From NCBI GenBank assembly GCA_022601315.1, contig JAHZIU010000270.1, positions 1 to 7,382 of the forward strand: a stretch of 7,382 bases of DNA, in the 5' to 3' direction. This DNA comes from Betaproteobacteria bacterium (lineage in GTDB: Bacteria; Pseudomonadota; Gammaproteobacteria; Burkholderiales; Nitrosomonadaceae). A program made the translations under genes and the position numbers. This document shows positions 1 to 5,427 of this stretch, one piece after another (positions within the stretch are counted from its first letter, which is position 1; the number at the start of each line of letters is the position of its first letter). The notes under the pieces are model-generated. The model searched no databases. It had not been told where the DNA came from and worked only from the letters and a program-made list of their open reading frames with translations.

Positions 1-333
1 TTTCTGTTCTTCTAGTGGTTGTGAACTGATGCCGAACACATCAGCCCCAAGTTCACGCAGCTCAGAATAATGATCACGAAAAGAACAAGATTGGGGAGTA
101 CATCCTCTCGCTCCGGGAATTTCGTTCCAACCAATCATTGGCAGTGAGTCCGGTCTTCCAGTCATGGGATAAAAATAGAAGATAGCTATCCCGCTTATAG
201 CGCTGATATTGACTTTCTGATCAATAGTATTTGATAGACTGACAGGAGGTAACCGCATGCCTTGCAGGTGGGCACATGCGCCATCATCAATGGGGACCGG
301 TAAATTATCTGGTAGTTCGTATAGTGTCTTCAT
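1..333 (-). CDS. Peroxiredoxin, PrxQ/BCP-like (3' end beyond window)
   Basis: Probable thiol peroxidase of the AhpC/TSA-redoxin superfamily, which reduces hydrogen or organic peroxides in the cytosol. I translated 111 residues from the ATG at 333-331; the frame is open to the window edge, so the C-terminus is missing. There is no signal peptide. The key block is GARGCTPQSCSFRDHY at about residues 74-89. Cys78 sits at the peroxidatic position and Cys83 five residues later, the spacing of the intramolecular disulfide pair of atypical 2-Cys PrxQ/BCP enzymes. The usual TPG-C approach is replaced by a longer loop (YPMTGRPDSLPMIGW), which I recall from a proteobacterial redoxin subgroup. ELGADVFGISSQ follows, as expected. 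The start lies 24 nt after the stop of the S8 protease gene, so it is probably the last gene seen of the sigma-factor operon. The Shine-Dalgarno is weak (GGA about 14 nt upstream). The family call is firm; the substrate is not known. Confidence 0.88.
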   Translation of the reverse strand, partial: MKTLYELPDNLPVPIDDGACAHLQGMRLPPVSLSNTIDQKVNISAISGIAIFYFYPMTGRPDSLPMIGWNEIPGARGCTPQSCSFRDHYSELRELGADVFGISSQPLEEQK

Positions 334-357
334 GTTTAAAGTTATTCCGTTATGGGA

Positions 358-1554
358 TCAACATGAATTTGGCATGGCGCGACACATGTTAATGGACTCA
401 GGATGAGCAAGTAAAAGATATGCTTCATCAACCGGTAAATGGGCGTTTTTCTCCATTAATAGTGCGACACTGCCACTTACAATCGCGGTTGCGAGTGAAC
501 TTCCTGAGAAAAAATCATAACTATTATCTGGTGCTGTGGATAGAATTTCTTTTCCTGGAGCGAGCAATATGTTTTTATTTTTCATTTGTTGTAGATCCAT
601 TTCGCCTGCCAGTCGATTTTCTGCTGCCATTACTGCAATAACATCTGGGTGTGAAGCGGGAAAACCCAACTGATCATTGCGATCATCGGTTGCAGCAACA
701 AAGATTATTTTTTTCTTGAGACCTTCATTAATAATACGTGTTAGTAAATTATCTTGCGGCCCTGATAGGCTAAAATTAACAATATCAACCGATTCTAGAA
801 TAGCAAAATCAAGTGCTCTCGCTAGCGTCCAACTACTACAAATCGCATAATCTTTGTTGTGATCTTCATAGGAGCAAGACTTAAGTCCCAGTATTTCTGC
901 GCCAGGGGCAACACCATAAATTCCAATACTGTTATTCGCAATGGCGGCAATGACGCCTGCAACTGCTGTGCCATGTCTGTCTGAAGTAAAAGATTTATCG
1001 CCTTGTTCGACAAAATTCTCCTGAAGTATAATCTGGTTAGCCAAATCAAGATGCTTAGTATCAATACCTGTATCAATAATCGCAATTCTAACGCCTTTTC
1101 CAGTGACCTTATGATGGACTTTGTGCGCGCCAATTTGCTCAACACCATGTTGCAGCTTTGCATAGGGATCAGAGTATTTGTTCAGCTGGTTGATAAAAAA
1201 AGAATTTTTCTGAACGGAATCAACGCGGGCATCTTGTGAAAGCTCAGTAATAAGTTGTGACATATCTGATTGGGCTGGCACGATAAAAACCAAGCATTGA
1301 ATACCTAAAGATTGCAGCGGAAAGGCGCCATTCTTTGTAAGCGGGTAATCACGCAATAATTCTTCTTCAAGTAGTGGCCAGCGGTCTTTGTCTTTGGCTG
1401 CAAGGGTGACTAATATTTGCCGTGGTTCGAATTGCTTCGCTGAATTTTGAAACAACCCTTCTGGACTGACTACTTGCTGATCGTTTGGTGTCAAAGCTGT
1501 GCAAGAAGAAAGTAGTATTGTAATTGCAACAACGGAGAAAATTATGCATTTCAT
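358..1554 (-). CDS. S8 (subtilisin-like) serine protease, lipoprotein
   Basis: Predicted secreted, lipid-anchored serine endopeptidase of 398 residues. I chose the ATG at 1554-1552 because it begins a lipoprotein signal (MKC, a hydrophobic stretch, then LLSSC with Cys18). Upstream in-frame starts would add 22 non-signal residues lying inside the preceding gene. Thr at +2 after Cys18 suggests outer-membrane sorting by Lol. Residues of about 44-118 look like an I9/fervidolysin-type propeptide. The catalytic triad is visible: Asp161 (IIDTGID), His194 (DRHGTAVAG) and Ser353 (SGSSLATA, with Ser for the usual Thr in GTSMA). The position equivalent to the oxyanion Asn appears to be Asp291 (VAATDD where subtilisin has VAAAGN). 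Cysteine pairs at about 227/239 and 391/398 could form disulfides in the periplasm. The start is 4 nt after the anti-sigma stop, so translational coupling is likely. The substrate is unknown; the neighbouring anti-sigma factor is an attractive but untested candidate. Confidence 0.9.
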   Translation of the reverse strand: MKCIIFSVVAITILLSSCTALTPNDQQVVSPEGLFQNSAKQFEPRQILVTLAAKDKDRWPLLEEELLRDYPLTKNGAFPLQSLGIQCLVFIVPAQSDMSQLITELSQDARVDSVQKNSFFINQLNKYSDPYAKLQHGVEQIGAHKVHHKVTGKGVRIAIIDTGIDTKHLDLANQIILQENFVEQGDKSFTSDRHGTAVAGVIAAIANNSIGIYGVAPGAEILGLKSCSYEDHNKDYAICSSWTLARALDFAILESVDIVNFSLSGPQDNLLTRIINEGLKKKIIFVAATDDRNDQLGFPASHPDVIAVMAAENRLAGEMDLQQMKNKNILLAPGKEILSTAPDNSYDFFSGSSLATAIVSGSVALLMEKNAHLPVDEAYLLLAHPESINMCRAMPNSC

Positions 1555-1558
1555 GGTT

Positions 1559-2266
1559 CTATTTATCCAGTTTAACTGCTTCAGCAAATGAAACATGCGT
1601 GTTCTGACGTAATGTGGCAAGCGCCTGTGTTAAATCAGCATCTTGTTTCTCTAGTTCAATGGTGAACACGCCGTGCTGAGATGGTCCTTGTACAATTGTT
1701 GCTGGTATGCTGGTTAACAATGAAGACAGTTCGCCCAACGGCATTGTCTCCGAAAAAACAATGCGAATTTGTTGATTGTTATCATGTGCAGAATATTTTT
1801 CTGTTGAAAAGGTTTGAAAACTAGTGTTTGTGGGCTCTGGTACATGCAATACGAGTACCACACTTAACACAATGACTAAGGCCGATTGCGCAGCAAAAGT
1901 CCAACGCATAGCAGATGAAACATCAAAAAAGTTTTTAAATTGATTGCTTATGCGCTGCCAGATTGAAACTGATGTGCTAGTTTGCGGTGTTTGTGCAGTT
2001 TGATCAATATCGTCAATTCGATTAAAAATCGATTGCAAATGGTGACGATCTGGTTGCCAAGTGGTTTTAGTATCCTGTTGTTGGATGGCGTTCTCTAATT
2101 TTTGCAATGTTTCAATCTCTTTCTGACATACTGTGCACTGCTCAATATGTTTTTGCACATGCTGATGCTCAGTGTCATCCAGTGACCTATTGACATACCA
2201 CGGCAGCGTTGCCATGATTTGTACATGCATTTCTTCAGAATTTCCTGGTTTTATAGAATTATTCAC
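1559..2266 (-). CDS. Anti-sigma factor, zinc-finger (ZAS) type, single membrane span
   Basis: Predicted membrane-bound anti-sigma factor of 235 residues that would hold the upstream ECF sigma factor inactive at the inner membrane. The cytoplasmic N-terminus resembles zf-HC2/ZAS domains (ATLPWYVNRSLDDTE, then the zinc motif His40-x3-Cys44-x2-Cys47). A linker is followed by one hydrophobic helix at about 121-141 (ALVIVLSVVLVL), and residues of about 142-235 should be periplasmic. That outer part has beta strands QIRIVFS and HGVFTIELE separated by helical stretches, a layout like I9-type protease propeptides. The proposed start is GTG at 2266-2264, 14 nt after the sigma stop, without a clear Shine-Dalgarno. 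Met13 (ATG at 2230-2228), preceded by AGGAAA, is a credible alternative that keeps the whole ZAS domain. It lies between the sigma factor and the protease, with a 4-nt gap to the latter. The family call is strong; the signal is unknown. Confidence 0.88.
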   Translation of the reverse strand: MNNSIKPGNSEEMHVQIMATLPWYVNRSLDDTEHQHVQKHIEQCTVCQKEIETLQKLENAIQQQDTKTTWQPDRHHLQSIFNRIDDIDQTAQTPQTSTSVSIWQRISNQFKNFFDVSSAMRWTFAAQSALVIVLSVVLVLHVPEPTNTSFQTFSTEKYSAHDNNQQIRIVFSETMPLGELSSLLTSIPATIVQGPSQHGVFTIELEKQDADLTQALATLRQNTHVSFAEAVKLDK

Positions 2267-2280
2267 AATAGAAGACCATA

Positions 2281-2865
2281 TTACTGATAATCACGTAAGT
2301 GCTTTATCAATTGTTTTTTAGCATAATGTGCTCTTGTTTTAACTGTATTCACCGGACAGTCAAGAATTTCAGCTATTTCCGGATAGGTAAAACCCTCGAA
2401 AAAAATCATTTCGATCACTGCACGGTGAGAAATTGATAACGTTTCCAGTGCGCGAGAAATGGAATGACGCAATTCGGAATGCTGCGCTAAAATATCCGGT
2501 TTTTCAGCATCCTCAATTTCAAGATCTATATTTATATCCATATCTTCTTCCTCAAAAGACACATAACGATTCTGCCTTGTACGCTCACGCTGCAGCATCT
2601 TTAAAGCCTTTTTGTAAGCGATTCCAAATGCCCAAGTAGATACTTTTGAAGTGGGTATAAAACTTCCCGCCTTTTGCCACACAACTAACATGACATCACC
2701 AACTGCTTCTTCTACTTGGTCATTTTGCTTTAAAAATTTAAATAAAAAGTTTGCAAGACGTGGGCTAAATTCGAAATAGAATGCTTCAAATGCTTGTCGA
2801 TCTTGTTGCGCTATTTTCTTAATATAGTCATAGAGTTGAAGGTCGTCATAGTTTCTTTGATGCAT
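2281..2865 (-). CDS. ECF-type RNA polymerase sigma factor (sigma-70 family)
   Basis: Alternative sigma factor of 194 residues that would direct RNA polymerase to a dedicated promoter set. Region sigma-2 spans about 25-95 (AFEAFYFEFSPRL, QVEEAVGDVMLVVWQ, then STWAFGIAYKKALKML), containing the core-binding and -10 recognition helices. An acidic linker at about 103-122 (FEEEDMDINIDLEIEDAE) is followed by sigma-4 at about 137-190, with the helix-turn-helix YPEIAEILDCPVNTVKTRAHYAKKQL recognising the -35 element. There is no sigma-3 region, and the length fits the ECF group. The ATG at 2865-2863 is the only plausible start; its ribosome site is weak (GCGAAGAC). It is the first gene of the run sigma, anti-sigma, protease, peroxiredoxin, and is likely autoregulated as many ECF operons are, although I could not fix a promoter. 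The exact ECF subgroup was not determined. Confidence 0.93.
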   Translation of the reverse strand: MHQRNYDDLQLYDYIKKIAQQDRQAFEAFYFEFSPRLANFLFKFLKQNDQVEEAVGDVMLVVWQKAGSFIPTSKVSTWAFGIAYKKALKMLQRERTRQNRYVSFEEEDMDINIDLEIEDAEKPDILAQHSELRHSISRALETLSISHRAVIEMIFFEGFTYPEIAEILDCPVNTVKTRAHYAKKQLIKHLRDYQ

Positions 2866-2919
2866 AGTGTCTTCGCTAAATCAGCAGGTCCATTTTTTTA
2901 AGCTGTCACCTAAAAGTTT

Positions 2920-2952
2920 AGCACACTCACTTGTGCTGCTTAACGGAGCACA
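2920..2952. repeat. AGCACA / TGTGCT inverted-repeat cluster
   Basis: AGCACA (2920-2925), TGTGCT (2932-2937) and AGCACA (2947-2952) occur within 33 nt. The first pair forms a 6-6-6 inverted repeat, and the second and third form an alternative 6-9-6 one, so the middle element could pair with either flank. The cluster lies 55-87 nt upstream of the sigma-factor start. It could be an operator or a leader-RNA hairpin with two alternative forms; no regulator is identified. Confidence 0.4.
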
Positions 2953-3055
2953 CAAAGCATAAAGCGAAATTTTTCCAAATTAGTAAAGAGCACCCTTAAA
3001 AGCCACTTTACATAATTTTACTTGCTTACTAGTAATTTTCTTTATTCCTCGATTT

Positions 3056-3085
3056 GGTTCAAAAAATTTATAAATATTTTGAACC
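3056..3085. repeat. 30-bp near-perfect palindrome, possible operator or divergent promoter core
   Basis: The left half GGTTCAAAAAATTTA and the right half TAAATATTTTGAACC are reverse complements except for one position (an A-A mismatch of 3065 with 3076), with no spacer. The arms end in GAACC pointing outward on each strand. GAACC resembles the GAAC core common in -35 elements of ECF sigma factors, so the palindrome could supply two back-to-back -35 boxes, or be a dimeric regulator site. It lies about 190 nt upstream of the sigma gene and 155 nt upstream of the small secreted-protein gene. The symmetry is directly visible; the function is inference. Confidence 0.5.
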
Positions 3086-3125
3086 CTTTGCTCAGCATTA
3101 AGAAATAACCAATGGAGGATACGGC

Positions 3126-3164
3126 GTTTCAATGAAACATCAGTTCTTCATCTGGCTTAGCCAG
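3126..3164. repeat. Two small 5-3-5 inverted repeats
   Basis: GTTTC-AAT-GAAAC (3126-3138) and CTGGC-TTA-GCCAG (3152-3164) each have a perfect 5-bp stem and a 3-nt loop, separated by 13 nt. They lie in the leader of the plus-strand small gene if transcription starts upstream of them. They could be RNA hairpins in the 5' untranslated region. Stems this short also arise by chance. Confidence 0.3.
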
Positions 3165-3225
3165 TATCAGCACCGGGCAATCCAAAAGAAATTATTGGCA
3201 ACAATTTTTGATTAATAAAAAATTT

Positions 3226-3231
3226 AAGGAG
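3226..3231 (+). promoter_or_regulatory. Strong ribosome binding site of the small secreted-protein gene
   Basis: AAGGAG lies 9 nt before the ATG at 3241. It is the best Shine-Dalgarno in the window and decides the start at 3241 over the upstream in-frame ATG at 3208, which would add 11 lysine-rich residues in front of the signal peptide and place AAGGAG inside the coding region. Confidence 0.75.
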
Positions 3232-3240
3232 AAAAAAATC

Positions 3241-3405
3241 ATGAAGCACTTAATACAATCTAAATTATTTTCGTTTTGTGGCCAAATATTGGGATTTTCT
3301 GTGCTTGTCGGATGGTCACTTGTCGCCGGTGCCACTTCTACCGTATTTAACGCCACTGGAAATATTGGAGGAGTTATAGCGGATTTTCAGATGGCTTTAG
3401 CCTGA
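3241..3405 (+). CDS. Short secreted protein, probably truncated remnant of a larger exported protein
   Basis: Encodes 54 residues. Residues 1-31 form a convincing Sec signal peptide: basic MKHLIQSK, a hydrophobic core with GFSVLVGWSLVAG, and likely cleavage after VAGA. Only about 23 residues follow (TSTVFNATGNIGGVIADFQ and four more) before TGA at 3403-3405. The mature start, an ATG-I-GGVIADFQ-AL-like segment, reminds me of secreted, often PEP-CTERM-tagged, proteins that continue with a Gly/Asn-rich stretch and a GRREINWDG motif. No such continuation is present in any frame downstream, so this may be the surviving 5' end of a decayed gene. That resemblance is from memory and unverified. A genuine small exported peptide remains possible, because the ribosome site and signal peptide are intact. 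It is transcribed away from the sigma operon and converges on the ornithine-lipid gene. Confidence 0.5.
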   Translation: MKHLIQSKLFSFCGQILGFSVLVGWSLVAGATSTVFNATGNIGGVIADFQMALA

Positions 3406-3434
3406 GTATTCCACCAACTAGTGCAATATTCAGG
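3401..3434. repeat. Inverted repeat over the stop codon of the small gene, terminator-like
   Basis: CCTGAGTATT (3401-3410) pairs with AATATTCAGG (3425-3434) through ten positions with one G-U, leaving a 14-nt loop. The arm includes the TGA stop at 3403-3405. No T-run follows on either strand, so it is not a classical intrinsic terminator. It could be a transcript-protecting or Rho-associated hairpin between the two convergent genes. Confidence 0.4.
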
Positions 3435-3532
3435 TTGGGAAAGTTAAACAATAAATTGATTGCATACATTAATTAGTAATTTTCGCAGTACAGACCATTA
3501 ATTACGTCGAGATTACTTATGCAACATTAATG

Positions 3533-3751
3533 CTATGCGAAGTTCTTATTTGCAATAGTTGTTACGTGGCTATCAATATAGCGTTGACGTTTTTTTTCTT
3601 TAATTGTATCGATATCTACCAAGATCAATGCATCAATACAATGCGAGAATTTCGGATCAATATTAAAACCTAGAAATTTGCAGCCACCTGGCTGGCATAA
3701 TTCCACGTATTGCTTATATAGTATAGGTACCTTCACGCCAAAATCAGCCAT
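3533..3751 (-). CDS. olsF: C-terminal part of OlsF-like acyltransferase, out of frame with the main part
   Basis: A 72-residue frame beginning MADFGVKVPILYKQYVELC. I recognise the block VPILYKQYVELCQPGGCKFLGFNIDPKF, then CIDALILVDIDTIKEKKRQRYI, as the conserved tail of hemolysin-like GNAT/OlsF proteins, where it directly follows the GNAT domain. It is therefore not an independent gene: in the minus direction it continues the preceding frame after a one-base backward shift at ten A's (3760-3751). Joining gives ...AFSILKKK-MADFGVKVP..., about 585 residues in total. The ATG at 3751-3749 has no Shine-Dalgarno (only the A-run), so separate initiation is unlikely except by reinitiation after the TGA at 3735-3733. 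If the shift is real and unproductive, the enzyme lacks its tail. Confidence 0.8.
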   Translation of the reverse strand: MADFGVKVPILYKQYVELCQPGGCKFLGFNIDPKFSHCIDALILVDIDTIKEKKRQRYIDSHVTTIANKNFA

Positions 3752-5289
3752 TTTTTTTTTAAAATAGAAAATGCGTGCTTGTATTCTGTTTCATTTGAAA
3801 TATTTTTATACTGCTTGAAATCCTCAACCGGATCGAAGTCAAATGGAAGTCTAGGCAAGGACAGCGTATGCTCATGTCCAAAAAGATTTGTATAGAAACT
3901 TGCAATGATTTTTTGTGCTTCTTTAGGTAGTGCGGTGCTTAACGAAACCGGCCCAAACATATAGCGTATTTCTGGATGTTGATGAAGATAGGCGCCAATT
4001 CCATACCAGAGATAATCCAAACTATGTTTACCCTGATACCTTGGTTGGATAAAGCTGCGCCCCAGCTCAATGGCGTTTTCCAGATACGAAATAATTGAAT
4101 GGTCGAATTTGAACAAACTATTCGTATATAAACCAGTTTCTCCCATTGCTGTGAGTATTTTTCTTGCCTCTCCAATACGATATGAGCCAATAATTTCTAG
4201 CTCTTCTTCATCCCATAAAATGAGGTGGCGATAATATCGGTCATAACTATCAACATCCAATGCATTTCCAGTACCTTCTTGAACTTGTCTGAAAGATAGT
4301 TCACGTAAACGCCCAATTTCTCGCATAACACTAGAATTTGAAGCATAGTCAAATAAGTAAATAAACTTGCCATCCTTTGTCTCGCCGATTAATTGTGAAT
4401 TTTTCAGTTCATTGCGGATTAATTTGGTCTTAACAGGATGGATTATATTTTCTATTGGCTTAAACAACTCTTTCTTCTTTTGCTTACCCAATAAATAGAC
4501 CTGTTTACGCATACGTTTCGCAATGGTTGGCTTTGGTATATCTATTGCTGTTATTGACCCACAAGGAATGGTTTTGCCAATTCTGAATGTAATTTCACTA
4601 TCTTTCTGATTGAACATCTCATTGATGAGCATCATTTTTCCCAATGGCTTGTGGATTTTAGATATGCCATAAAATAGTGCTGAATTTTTACCCCCAATAT
4701 GCACAGGTACAATTGGTGTGTTGGTTTTTAATGCTTGATATAGAAAACTTGTTTTCCACTTGCCATCACGGATGCCGCCAGGACGGATTTGTGATACTTC
4801 TCCAGTAGGAAACATGATCACCGCTTGCTCTGCTTGTAATGCATCGGTAACTAGGCGCATACTTTCGCGATGGTTCATTACTTTCGAAGAACGATTAACC
4901 GTAAGAAATAGACAATGTAGCGGGTCGATATGGTTTAGTAGCGAAGTAGCTACAATTCTGACATCAGATCTGATCTCCGATATTAATTTGATCAGTGCTA
5001 GCCCATCCAAAGAACCCAACGGATGATTAGCGACAATTAATACACGATTATGGTCAGGTATACGGGCGCGATCCTTATTTGATACTTGAAAAGTGAAATT
5101 AAAGTGTTCAAGTACTGCGTCATTAAATTCTAAACCTTCTAAATGTTTGTGCGTTTCAATAAAACTATTAATTTCCTTCTGGTGAACTAATTTCTTCATT
5201 AAAAAAGATGCAGCCTTCATAAAAGGCTTACTATCTTGCTCATCAGTCGTTTGAAAATAATCTTTTAGTAAGGCATCAACATTAATCAT
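3733..5289 (-). CDS. olsF: Bifunctional ornithine-lipid-synthase-like acyltransferase (PlsC-like + GNAT), frameshifted near its 3' end
   Basis: By family, OlsF enzymes make ornithine lipids, phosphorus-free membrane lipids. The C-terminal OlsB-like domain N-acylates ornithine to lyso-ornithine lipid, and the N-terminal OlsA/PlsC-like domain adds the second acyl chain. Seen here in 518 residues: an N-terminal acyltransferase with NHPLGSLDGLALI (His89, Asp95, an H-x5-D form), MFPTGEVSQIRPGG (158-172) and TPIVPVHIGG (191-200), then a GNAT (Acetyltransf_5) domain at about 305-478 with RLRELSFRQVQEGTG, SYDRYYRHLILWD, IGSYRIG and YLWYGIGAYL. The last five residues WLILA are out-of-frame reading after ten A's; the true family tail is in the -1 frame (3533-3751). 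The start at 5289 has a modest GAGAG ribosome site. The gene lies alone, about 138 nt after the hydrolase gene, and converges with the small secreted-protein gene. Amino-acceptor specificity (ornithine, lysine or glutamine) cannot be read from the sequence. Confidence 0.85.
   Translation of the reverse strand: MINVDALLKDYFQTTDEQDSKPFMKAASFLMKKLVHQKEINSFIETHKHLEGLEFNDAVLEHFNFTFQVSNKDRARIPDHNRVLIVANHPLGSLDGLALIKLISEIRSDVRIVATSLLNHIDPLHCLFLTVNRSSKVMNHRESMRLVTDALQAEQAVIMFPTGEVSQIRPGGIRDGKWKTSFLYQALKTNTPIVPVHIGGKNSALFYGISKIHKPLGKMMLINEMFNQKDSEITFRIGKTIPCGSITAIDIPKPTIAKRMRKQVYLLGKQKKKELFKPIENIIHPVKTKLIRNELKNSQLIGETKDGKFIYLFDYASNSSVMREIGRLRELSFRQVQEGTGNALDVDSYDRYYRHLILWDEEELEIIGSYRIGEARKILTAMGETGLYTNSLFKFDHSIISYLENAIELGRSFIQPRYQGKHSLDYLWYGIGAYLHQHPEIRYMFGPVSLSTALPKEAQKIIASFYTNLFGHEHTLSLPRLPFDFDPVEDFKQYKNISNETEYKHAFSILKKKWLILA
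3749..3764 (-). other. Homopolymer slip site (A10) at the olsF frame junction
   Basis: On the minus strand the junction reads TTTTAAAAAAAAAATGG, in frame as TTA AAA AAA AAA TGG. The context A-AAA-AAA is a classical -1 ribosomal slippery heptamer, and runs of nine or more A's also promote RNA polymerase slippage. A single -1 shift, or eleven A's in the mRNA, would read KKK-MADFGVKVP and restore the full-length family protein. A run of this length is also a frequent site of sequencing and replication errors. No upstream Shine-Dalgarno stimulator or close downstream hairpin was seen. Confidence 0.65.
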
Positions 5290-5360
5290 TTAGGCTCTCT
5301 ATCAAATAAGATAATGTTGAACAAGGTATATAACTAATATGACAACAAAATGACGGAAAA

Positions 5361-5390
5361 TTTTTTATTATTAAATGTCATAATAAAAAA
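5361..5390. repeat. AT-only hairpin between hydrolase gene and olsF, possible bidirectional terminator
   Basis: TTTTTTATTA (5361-5370) and TAATAAAAAA (5381-5390) are perfect reverse complements with a 10-nt loop. It lies in the 138-nt gap downstream of the alpha/beta hydrolase stop and upstream of olsF. On the minus strand the hairpin ends in a run of six A-to-U transcribed bases, so it could weakly terminate the hydrolase transcript. The stem contains no G-C pair, which argues against a strong intrinsic terminator. Confidence 0.35.
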
Positions 5391-5427
5391 AATGGTCATC
5401 AACAAAAGATTGAAATGATTTTATAAA

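Larger units (their letters stand above)
2866..3240. other. Intergenic regulatory region between sigma operon and small secreted-protein gene
   Basis: This 375-nt AT-rich stretch separates the divergently read sigma operon (minus) and small plus-strand gene, and must contain the promoter of each. I see three AGCACA/TGTGCT elements (2920-2952), a 30-bp palindrome (3056-3085), two small hairpins (3126-3138 and 3152-3164) and a 27-codon open frame (3132-3215) with poor initiation context. No sigma-70 promoter with good -35/-10 boxes and 16-18 nt spacing could be identified with confidence. Confidence 0.6.

Noticed and set aside
822..1163. Minus-strand 113-codon frame, and plus-strand frames at 420-641, 1003-1239 and 4760-5026
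   Set aside because: They lie within well-supported genes in other frames, have no recognisable domains and lack ribosome sites.
1555..1620. N-terminal extension of the S8 protease (MPHYVRTRMFHLL...)
   Set aside because: It lies inside the anti-sigma coding sequence and would bury the lipoprotein signal peptide that starts at 1554.
3194..3212. Sigma-54-like promoter (TTGGCA, then TTTGA) before the small secreted gene, tempting because some PEP-CTERM genes use RpoN
   Set aside because: The -12 GC is absent and its nearest match is one base out of register. A start there would also leave almost no leader before the ribosome site.
3467..3553. CRISPR-like array suggested by regular 29-nt phasing of CATTAAT
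   Set aside because: Only 7-9 bases recur, the rest of each unit differs, and no cas genes are present.
3681..3694. Hairpin CAGCCA-GG/CC-TGGCTG as a stimulator for -1 frameshifting in olsF
   Set aside because: It lies about 57 nt beyond the slip site, far outside the usual 5-9 nt, and has only a 2-nt loop. The sequence also encodes conserved residues.
3939..4190. Out-of-frame reading within the GNAT domain of olsF as a second frameshift
   Set aside because: The main frame carries the full GNAT motifs across this stretch, so no frame change is needed here.
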